From: CAZWVI01 sp964637165
GTDB taxonomy: Bacteria; Planctomycetota; UBA1135
NCBI GenBank assembly: GCA_964637165.1
Contig: CAZWVI010000012.1
Span: 1-64,000 of the forward strand
Length of the DNA stretch: 64,000 bases
Direction of reading: 5' to 3'
Part shown: in pieces, positions 16,334-23,200 of the stretch
Numbering within the stretch: the stretch's first letter is position 1
Layout: every line of letters starts with the position of its first letter
Notes under the pieces: generated by a model
The model's input: only the letters and a program-made list of their open reading frames with translations
Told to the model about the DNA's origin: nothing
Database searches by the model: none
Translations under genes and position numbers: made by a program

Positions 16334-18484
16334 ATGACTCGCTCCGGAAAATACCGTCTAATCATCGCGGCTTGCGCCGCTTTTTTGGTTTCACCTGAAC
16401 CAGCAATGGCCTACATCGGCCCTGGTGCTGGTGTTGCCGTCTTGTCTGGTGGCTTAGTTTTGGTCGGTGCACTGGCCTTGGCTATTGGCATCGTTGCTGC
16501 TTACCCGTTAAAGGTCGTGGTTCGATTGTTGTCCGGCAAGGGTCGCATCAAAGGCCGGATTAAACGCATGGTCATTGTTGGCTTCGATGGCATGGACCCT
16601 AAATTGGCGCAACGCTTCATGGATGAAGGTCGCATGCCAAATTTGAAAGCTTTAGCAGCTGAAGGTCACTTCGGACCGCTCAAGTCAGCTTATCCATCGA
16701 TGTCGCCGGTAGCTTGGTCATCATTTACCACGGGTGTTGACGCTTCCCGCCACAACATCTTTGATTTCATCACGCGCGATCCCTGTACCTACCTACCGGT
16801 ACTTTCGAGTAGTGAAATCACCACCGCTGAAAAAGCCTTAATTAAAATTGGCAAGCTGGAGTTGTTTAAGTCAACTTCACAAGACATGCGTCTATTACGT
16901 AAAGGACGGCCATGGTGGGCGTATCTTGGCGATCGCAAAATTTTCTCGAACATTATTCGGGTTCCGATAACTTTTCCACCGGAAAAATTTCATGGTGCTT
17001 GTTTAAGTGGCATGTGCGTACCTGACTTGAAAGGTACTCAAGGCTCGTTCAGTTTTTGGACTACTGATACCGGTTCAGGTAAAGCCGATGCGGGTGGAGA
17101 TGTAAACATCGTTGGCCGCCAAGGCGACACCATGCGTTGTTCAATTTCCGGTCCACCGGATGAAACGAATTCGGCGATGCGAATTCCAATGCGCATTGAT
17201 GTGCTGGAGGAAGATAAACGCATGCGCTTAACTATTGGGCCGGCAAATGATCAACAGATAATCGAACTTGGAATGAAAGAATACTCTGATTGGATTAACC
17301 TTGAGTTTAAGTCGCGTGAAAGCAAAATGAAGATTGCTGGTATTGCGCGTTTTTATTGCATGGGAACATCACCTGAATTTGGTTTGTACATGACTCCAAT
17401 TCAGATTGATCCGGCCAATCCGGTGATGCCAATTTCGCATCCAACTGTTTACTCGATTTACCTCGCCAAGAAACTCGGACCGTTTACCACTTTAGGTTTG
17501 GCCGAAGACACTTGGGCTTTGAATGAGAGAGTGATTGATGAAGAAGCCTTCTGGAAACAGGCGCTTAACATTTGGGAAGAACGCCGCAAACAATTGTGGG
17601 ACGCACTTGCAACTAACCGCAAGGGTTCAGTGGTGTGTGTGTTTGATGGAACCGACCGCGTGTCGCACATGTTCCACCGTTACTTAGACCCAGAGCACCC
17701 AGCCAACGAAGGCAAGGATACTGAATGGGGCAAGGACAAGATCGCCGAAATCTATGCCAAGGCCGATGAGCTGATTGGCGAATTGCGTCAAAAGCTTAAA
17801 AAGAATCGCGATTTGTTAATGGTGATTTCCGACCACGGATTTTGCCAATTTAAGCGCGGTGTAAACCTTAACGCTTGGTTGCGTGACAATGGTTACTTGG
17901 TATTGAAGAGTGACGCACCAATCGATGAAGCTAGTGGCAAACAAATTGGTGGCGAGTGGATGAAGGACGTCGATTGGGATAAGACTCGCGCATTCTCAAT
18001 GGGTTTAACTGGAATTTTTATTAACCGTAAAGCTCGCGAACGCGATGGCATCGTTGCTGAAGGTGAAGAGTTGCGAAACTTGAAGAAGGAAATTCAAGCT
18101 GGCTTGATGGCACTTGAGGATCCAAAGACTGGAAAAACAATTTTCCGTGAAGTGTTTGATTCTGAATCTATCTTCACGGGACCTTACGTGTTTGAAGCAC
18201 CTGATTTGTTCATGGGTTACAAACGCGATTACCGCAACTCATGGGATTGTGCCACTGGTTGCGTGCCGGTGGAAACATTCTCCGATAACACTAAGTCCTG
18301 GTCGGGTGACCACTGCATTGACCCGCGCGAGGTTCCCGGGGTAATTTTTTCAGAGTGGCCGCTTGACACAAAAGAGCCTGACTTGATGGACCTCGGTCCA
18401 ACCGCGCTCAACCTGTTCGGCGCAAAAATTCCTGAACACATGCAAGGTTCACCAATTTATAGTCAGGAGCAAGTCGATGCCTAA
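16334..18484 (+). CDS. Membrane-anchored alkaline phosphatase-superfamily phosphodiesterase 1
   Basis: The protein is of the type I phosphodiesterase/nucleotide pyrophosphatase kind. From ATG 16334 it has a signal peptide (LIIAACAAFLVSPEPAMA), a YIGPGAG motif and a long hydrophobic segment (about residues 35-65), so the enzyme domain is anchored and probably periplasmic. Metal blocks: VIVGFDGMD with D85, and VISDHGF with D500-H501. The nucleophile region is PSMSPVAWSSFTTGVD. A reading frame extending to 16304 exists, but it would put ten residues before the signal peptide. Length is about 716. It overlaps the next gene, a paralogue, by eight bases. The substrate is unknown; phosphate or sulfate esters are both possible for the fold. 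Confidence 0.8.
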   Translation: MTRSGKYRLIIAACAAFLVSPEPAMAYIGPGAGVAVLSGGLVLVGALALAIGIVAAYPLKVVVRLLSGKGRIKGRIKRMVIVGFDGMDPKLAQRFMDEGRMPNLKALAAEGHFGPLKSAYPSMSPVAWSSFTTGVDASRHNIFDFITRDPCTYLPVLSSSEITTAEKALIKIGKLELFKSTSQDMRLLRKGRPWWAYLGDRKIFSNIIRVPITFPPEKFHGACLSGMCVPDLKGTQGSFSFWTTDTGSGKADAGGDVNIVGRQGDTMRCSISGPPDETNSAMRIPMRIDVLEEDKRMRLTIGPANDQQIIELGMKEYSDWINLEFKSRESKMKIAGIARFYCMGTSPEFGLYMTPIQIDPANPVMPISHPTVYSIYLAKKLGPFTTLGLAEDTWALNERVIDEEAFWKQALNIWEERRKQLWDALATNRKGSVVCVFDGTDRVSHMFHRYLDPEHPANEGKDTEWGKDKIAEIYAKADELIGELRQKLKKNRDLLMVISDHGFCQFKRGVNLNAWLRDNGYLVLKSDAPIDEASGKQIGGEWMKDVDWDKTRAFSMGLTGIFINRKARERDGIVAEGEELRNLKKEIQAGLMALEDPKTGKTIFREVFDSESIFTGPYVFEAPDLFMGYKRDYRNSWDCATGCVPVETFSDNTKSWSGDHCIDPREVPGVIFSEWPLDTKEPDLMDLGPTALNLFGAKIPEHMQGSPIYSQEQVDA

Positions 18485-20600
18485 ATCAACATTAGTTTCC
18501 CTGTTAATTGCCTCGATGGCCATTGGATTTAGTTCCTGTGCCGATGAAGCCGTCCAAAGCAATGATAAGCGCGTAATTGTGCTCGGCGTTGATGGTCTTG
18601 ACCCAGACATGGTTAAGGAACGCATCGCCCGCGGTTTAATGCCAAACTTTAAGCAGTTTGTCGAGGCAGGAATGCTTACCGACCTGCAAACTTCCTGGCC
18701 ACCGCAATCGCCGGTGGCATGGTCCAACTTCATTACTGGAGTTAATCCTGGCAAGCATGGTTTGTACGACTTTATTCATGTTGATCGCACCAACTATGGT
18801 TTAAAAAGTTCAATGTCGAACACCGAGCCGGTTGGCTTGGAACTCAATTTGTTCGGATGGAAATTGCCAGTGACTGGCGGCGAGATGACTAATGCGCGGC
18901 AATTTCCTGCATTTTGGAATGAGTTGAACAAGGCCGGGGTGCCGGTGGCAATCCATCGCATTCCCGCAAACTATCCATTGGAAGAGGATTCAAATGCCGT
19001 GGTATTTCCAGACATGGGAACTCCCGACCTTCCCGGTGCCGCCTCAGGTTTGGCATTTTTGTGGTTCGAACGCTCGGGCCTTTCAGAAGAACGCGGTTGG
19101 AGTAAAAAGGATGCCGGCTCTTACTCAACGCAACCAGTTGCAGTTAGTCGTTTGCGCATGACTGATGGAGTTGGCATTGCAACTGCCAGTGGCCAGCTAA
19201 AAGGACCACCGGATTTGGATGGAACAATTACAACTGAGGGCATTGACTTCACGATTGACAACACTGGCAGCGAACCAGTTTTAGCAATTGAGCTTGGCCA
19301 TACGGTCGCTATTGCTGAACTTGGCGACTGGTCTGATTGGTTTCAAGTCGAATATTCTTTGATGGGTGGCATGGCGCCAATGGCTGGCTGGACCAGAGTT
19401 TTATTCTCATCATCTGAACCATTTGTCGCTTACGGTGCGCCTGTGCAAATGGATCCATGGGCACCAGCTTCACCGGTTTCAAATCCAGAACAAGCCGCCG
19501 CAGATTTAGCTGATGCAATCGGTCCTTATTACACCCAAGGTTTCCCTGACGCTTACAAGTCTTACAAAGGTGGGCTCTTAACTACCAGTGAGTTTGTTTC
19601 TGAATCAGATACGGTTTTAGTCGAACGCATGAATATGTTGAATTATGCCTTAGATGAATTTGATGAAACTGGCGGTCTGCTGTTCTTCTACACAGGTTCA
19701 TTGGATTTGCGTTGCCATATGTTGTGGCATACATCGGACGAGCAACACCCGCACCAAGAAGCACCTGGTCATTACAACAATGTGCCGAAAGAATATGCTC
19801 AGGCAACTGCAGATTATGGACTGCAGGCGCGCGCCGGATTGGAATTAGCACAACAAATTGACCGCATCTATGCGCAGGTCGATGACATGCTCGGTTACTT
19901 GCTCAAGGAAGTCGATGGTCGCTGGGATGACGTTGAGTTAATCATCATGTCCGACCATGGTTTTGCGCCCATGCACCGCGTCATGAATATTAATGACTGG
20001 CTCGTCTCTGAGGGCTACTTGGTTCTAAAGGAACAAGGTGCCACTGGAAGCATTACCGCTGGCTTTGACGATGAGCATAATGTTGATTGGGATAGCAGTA
20101 TTGTTGATTGGTCAAGGACCAAGGCTTACGCGATAGGCTTTAACGGGGTGATTCTTAACCGTGCGGGCCGCGAACCACAGGGTATTGTTCAGGAAGCTGA
20201 AGCATCGGCTTTACTAGCTGAAATGCAGACCAAACTTCTCGCCTTACGTGACCAAGATGGCAGTCAAGTACTAACCGCGGTGCTACCTGCTAGTGAGGTG
20301 TTTAGTGGCGATCAAGTTTCCCTGGCTCCTGACTTGCAACTTGGCTTTAACGTCGGCTTTGGTGCCTCAGACCCGTCAGCAGAAGGAGATGTTACTGGTG
20401 AGGCGATATTGTTAAACAACGACTCACGCTGGTCCGGCTCACACTTGATGGACCCTGCTTTAGTGAAGGGCACTTTTGCCACTCGCGTAAAGCACCAACT
20501 CTCCACGCCCGACCCGGCCTTGGAAGACATTACTGCAACTCTCTATCAGCAGTTTGGTGTGACGCCACCTGCGGGAATTGACGGTAAACCCCTGTTCTAG
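18477..20600 (+). CDS. Lipoprotein alkaline phosphatase-superfamily phosphodiesterase 2
   Basis: The 707-residue protein has a lipoprotein signal (MPKSTLVSLLIASMAIGFSSC, lipobox C21). Like its neighbour it has the metal blocks VIVLGVDGLDPD (D39) and IIMSDHGFAP (D493-H494), and the same nucleophile region, PPQSPVAWSNFITGVNPGKHG. The two proteins align along their length and arose by duplication. One is anchored by a membrane helix and this one by lipid. A Shine-Dalgarno AGGAG lies seven bases before the ATG, inside the end of the upstream gene, which supports this start. Probably both work outside the inner membrane. The substrate is unknown. Confidence 0.82.
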   Translation: MPKSTLVSLLIASMAIGFSSCADEAVQSNDKRVIVLGVDGLDPDMVKERIARGLMPNFKQFVEAGMLTDLQTSWPPQSPVAWSNFITGVNPGKHGLYDFIHVDRTNYGLKSSMSNTEPVGLELNLFGWKLPVTGGEMTNARQFPAFWNELNKAGVPVAIHRIPANYPLEEDSNAVVFPDMGTPDLPGAASGLAFLWFERSGLSEERGWSKKDAGSYSTQPVAVSRLRMTDGVGIATASGQLKGPPDLDGTITTEGIDFTIDNTGSEPVLAIELGHTVAIAELGDWSDWFQVEYSLMGGMAPMAGWTRVLFSSSEPFVAYGAPVQMDPWAPASPVSNPEQAAADLADAIGPYYTQGFPDAYKSYKGGLLTTSEFVSESDTVLVERMNMLNYALDEFDETGGLLFFYTGSLDLRCHMLWHTSDEQHPHQEAPGHYNNVPKEYAQATADYGLQARAGLELAQQIDRIYAQVDDMLGYLLKEVDGRWDDVELIIMSDHGFAPMHRVMNINDWLVSEGYLVLKEQGATGSITAGFDDEHNVDWDSSIVDWSRTKAYAIGFNGVILNRAGREPQGIVQEAEASALLAEMQTKLLALRDQDGSQVLTAVLPASEVFSGDQVSLAPDLQLGFNVGFGASDPSAEGDVTGEAILLNNDSRWSGSHLMDPALVKGTFATRVKHQLSTPDPALEDITATLYQQFGVTPPAGIDGKPLF

Positions 20601-20602
20601 AA

Positions 20603-20610
20603 AAAAGGAG
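20603..20610 (+). promoter_or_regulatory. Strong ribosome binding site
   Basis: AAAAGGAG ends six bases before the ATG at 20617. It is one of the few clear Shine-Dalgarno sequences in the window and fixes the start of the 64-residue protein, ruling out the upstream in-frame codon at 20578. Confidence 0.7.
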
Positions 20611-20616
20611 CAAAAA

Positions 20617-20811
20617 ATGTTCGGAAGTAAATTAAAAATAGACAAGTCAATCATCGAGCGTTGTAAAAAATGCGCTGAGGTTGCCGGTTACTCATCGGTA
20701 GAAGAATTCGTCGAGCACGTGCTTGAAAAAGAATTGAAAGCAATTGAAAGTGCTGGAACTTCTGACGCTGACATCACTGAATCGCTGCGTGGCCTCGGCT
20801 ACATCAGCTAG
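20617..20811 (+). CDS. Small helical protein with LGY tail
   Basis: The 64-residue protein starts MFGSKLKIDKSIIERCKKCA, followed by a helix SSVEEFVEHVLEKELKAIE and the tail ITESLRGLGYIS. It matches the plan of the 73-residue protein at 13319: short N-terminal strand, 'GYSSVEEF / GFSSPTDF' turn, hydrophobic helix, linker, and L..LGY tail. The N-terminus may form a ribbon-helix-helix-like dimer. Two cysteines at 16 and 19 (CKKC) could bind a metal, but this is not shown. It follows the second phosphodiesterase by 16 bases and precedes the membrane protein by nine. Function is unknown. Confidence 0.72.
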   Translation: MFGSKLKIDKSIIERCKKCAEVAGYSSVEEFVEHVLEKELKAIESAGTSDADITESLRGLGYIS

Positions 20812-20820
20812 AAAACAAAA

Positions 20821-21702
20821 ATGCGTAACACTCTGATTACCATCAGCATCTGCCTGGCAATTGCCGCAATTGGCTGGTTGGCGCCGGAGGTCATGAACGG
20901 CCTCTTTAATGGAATTGACTTAGCCCTTGGTTGGGCTGGGCCGCTGGCGGTGGTAGTCATAGTGAGCGCGATTACTGGAGTGCTGTTTATCATGGCATTC
21001 CCGCACGTTAGTGCCCAAGGCGGAATTACCGCAGTTAAGGCTAAAATTAGTCACAACTTATTGGGCATTCGGATTTTCCAAGATGATATGCCGACCGTTG
21101 GTCGGGGAGTTGTTGGTGCTCTAAGTTGGAACATCGCTTACTTGGCCTTGAATGCTTTGCCAATGGTGGTGCTAGCCGCGCCATTTATGGTGGTTTGGTT
21201 TCAACTGAATTCTTTGTACGCATTTGATTCATTTGAAGAAGGGGCGCGTACAGTTGTTATAGCCGAAGTTCGTGACGATGTGCAAGCTAAAGATGTAGAG
21301 ATTGAAGTGCCGGCCGGCGCCCAAATTATTAACCGCGCCAACATGATTGGCAAACTGGCCTTCACCCTTGAAGCGGGCAAGGAAGGTACCGGTGATTTGG
21401 TGTTTAACTGGAAAGGAACTCCAGTCAATAAGAGCTTAGAAGTGGGGACTCACCCCAATCGTTTAGCGCGCATGCGCACCTCTGAGCCGTGGACTAAATT
21501 TGCCGCCCAAGAAGACCCGATCATTTACTACGGTGATCCGGTGCTACCGGCCGACAGCCCGATTAAGGCGATTTGGGTGGAATATCCAACTGCGCCGCTC
21601 GGACCATTTGGTGGTGGTGAAATCACCATAATGATAATTTTTGTGGTCATTTCGATGGCCTTCGGATTTGGCTTGAAGGGCTACTTCGGAGTAGAAATTT
21701 AA
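20821..21702 (+). CDS. Membrane protein of unknown function
   Basis: The family is not recognised with certainty. Three or four membrane segments are visible: residues 3-23, 39-60, about 101-124 and near the C-terminus (about 268-290). Between the second and third is a cytosolic-looking segment ITAVKAKISHNLLGIRIFQDD. Between the third and the last is a beta-rich domain of about 140 residues (VVIAEVRDDVQAKDVEIEVPAG...). The layout loosely recalls EMC3/TMCO1/YidC-type insertases, but that is only a topological impression. It is the last gene of the sulfate-activation cluster, just before a terminator, and may couple the periplasmic hydrolases to the membrane. Confidence 0.6.
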   Translation: MRNTLITISICLAIAAIGWLAPEVMNGLFNGIDLALGWAGPLAVVVIVSAITGVLFIMAFPHVSAQGGITAVKAKISHNLLGIRIFQDDMPTVGRGVVGALSWNIAYLALNALPMVVLAAPFMVVWFQLNSLYAFDSFEEGARTVVIAEVRDDVQAKDVEIEVPAGAQIINRANMIGKLAFTLEAGKEGTGDLVFNWKGTPVNKSLEVGTHPNRLARMRTSEPWTKFAAQEDPIIYYGDPVLPADSPIKAIWVEYPTAPLGPFGGGEITIMIIFVVISMAFGFGLKGYFGVEI

Positions 21703-21720
21703 GCGCCAAGCTTTTTCATT

Positions 21721-21755
21721 CGCGCCTGCGCTCTTCGGGGTGGAGGCGCGCGTTT
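21721..21755 (+). terminator. Terminator ending the sulfate-activation cluster
   Basis: A GC-rich stem, 21721-21727 with 21744-21750, continues after one G-G mismatch through five more pairs (two G-T) to a TTCG tetraloop at 21734-21737. It is followed by CG and TTTATTATT. It ends the cluster 18 bases after the membrane protein gene. Confidence 0.75.
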
Positions 21756-21766
21756 ATTATTAGGCC

Positions 21767-23200
21767 GTGAAACTTCACACCAAGATTTTCTTAGGCATGG
21801 CGTTAGGCATCGTGGCTGGGCTTCTGTTACAAGAATTCACCGCGATAAGTTGGATTGAAACCACCGGGGCGGGTGGCTTCACGACTCGCGCAATCGATCC
21901 TGGGTGCGAGCGAGCCACATGGTTAGCGCCATTGGTTGGAGTCGCTGACATCTTTATGCGATTACTAAAGATGTTAATCGTTCCCTTAATCCTGACCAGT
22001 ATTGTCAGTGGTGTTACTACGGTAGCCGGCGGTAGTGAATTTGGTCGTCTTGGATTTAAGACTATGGCCTACTACATGACCACCAGTTTGTTGGCAATCG
22101 CCGGCGGGTTATTGGTGGTGAACTTGTTCCAGCCAGGTGTTGATGCAGAACTAGGTTTGGTTATCCCTGAATCTTTTGCCGCAGGTGAAGGGCGAAACTT
22201 TGCCGACATTTTTGTCCGCATGGTGCCGCCAAATATTTTTTCGGCGTTAAGCGAAAACGGTCAGATGCTGCAAATTATTGTGTTTGCGTTAATCATTGGA
22301 TTTTTCATCGCGCGCACCCCTGAACCGCACGGCCCACGCATTCGTGGAATGTTCGAATCATTTTTCGAAGTAATGATGCGCGTTGCTGAATGGGTCTTGT
22401 CGCTAGTGCCTTATGGCGTGTTTGCCTTGGTTGCAAAAGTGGTCGGCGAAACTGGCTTAGATGTTTTTAAGCCCCTGGCCTTTTTCATGTTGATAGTTGC
22501 CGGCACTTTGTTGTTGCATGCTTGCGTCGTGTTGCCGTTAATGCTCAAGTTTGTCGGGAAAATTTCACCTTGGGGTTGGGCGCGCGCAATGTCGCCGGCC
22601 TTGATGACTGCCTTTACCACGTCGAGTTCGTCGATGACCTTGCCAGTGACTTTAGAATGCGCAGAAAAGCGCGGCAAGACCGGCAATAAAATTTCCTCAT
22701 TCGTGCTTCCGCTAGGTGCCACTATCAATATGGACGGCACCGCCCTTTATGAATGCGTGGGGGTAATCTTTTTGTCGCAGTACTACGCCAGCCATTCGCT
22801 GGTTTTTGATTTAACCCTCGGCATGCAGTTTTTCGTAGTGCTAACCGCTTTATTGGCCTCGATTGGTGCGGCTGGAATCCCGAGCGCCGGGCTGGTGCTC
22901 AAAGCGACAATTTTGAAGGCGCTGGGACTGCCAGATGACGGAGTGCTTTTACTGCTTGCGATTGACCGACCACTCGATATGATGCGCACCGCCGTCAACG
23001 TATGGTCTGACTCTTGTGGCGCCGCGATGATTGCTAAATCAGAGGGTATTGCAGTTCTTGCCCCTGACGNNNNNNNNNNNNNNNNNNNNNNNNNNNNNNN
23101 NNNNNNNNNNNNNNNNNNNNNNNNNNNNNNNNNNNNNNNNNNNNNNNNNNNNNNNNNNNNNNNNNNNNNTGACGTGCCCCTTGTTGGACCTAACAAATGA
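21767..23200 (+). CDS. Dicarboxylate/amino acid:cation symporter (DAACS), interrupted by a scaffold gap
   Basis: This is a Na+- or H+-coupled carrier for glutamate, aspartate or C4-dicarboxylates in the inner membrane. Hallmarks: the serine-rich loop TTSSSSMTLPV, the NMDGT motif in GATINMDGTALYE, and AIDRPLDMMRTAVNVWSDSCGA. The start is a GTG at 21767 directly after the terminator stem. Near the C-terminus the sequence is broken by 100 N (23070-23169). Both sides of the gap carry TGACG, and joining them gives an uninterrupted end APDVPLVGPNK followed by stop. The gap is therefore probably artificial, and the true protein about 443 residues. The last base of its ATGA overlap is shared with lon. 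Confidence 0.88.
   Translation: MKLHTKIFLGMALGIVAGLLLQEFTAISWIETTGAGGFTTRAIDPGCERATWLAPLVGVADIFMRLLKMLIVPLILTSIVSGVTTVAGGSEFGRLGFKTMAYYMTTSLLAIAGGLLVVNLFQPGVDAELGLVIPESFAAGEGRNFADIFVRMVPPNIFSALSENGQMLQIIVFALIIGFFIARTPEPHGPRIRGMFESFFEVMMRVAEWVLSLVPYGVFALVAKVVGETGLDVFKPLAFFMLIVAGTLLLHACVVLPLMLKFVGKISPWGWARAMSPALMTAFTTSSSSMTLPVTLECAEKRGKTGNKISSFVLPLGATINMDGTALYECVGVIFLSQYYASHSLVFDLTLGMQFFVVLTALLASIGAAGIPSAGLVLKATILKALGLPDDGVLLLLAIDRPLDMMRTAVNVWSDSCGAAMIAKSEGIAVLAPDXXXXXXXXXXXXXXXXXXXXXXXXXXXXXXXXXXDVPLVGPNK
23070..23169. other. Assembly gap of 100 N
   Basis: Exactly 100 unknown bases, the conventional placeholder for a gap of unknown size. The five bases TGACG occur immediately before (23065-23069) and after (23170-23174) the gap, suggesting overlapping contig ends that were not merged. 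Confidence 0.98.

Noticed and set aside
23070..23169. Possible insertion or repeat at the N stretch
   Set aside because: The exact count of 100 N and the matching TGACG flanks indicate a scaffold placeholder.
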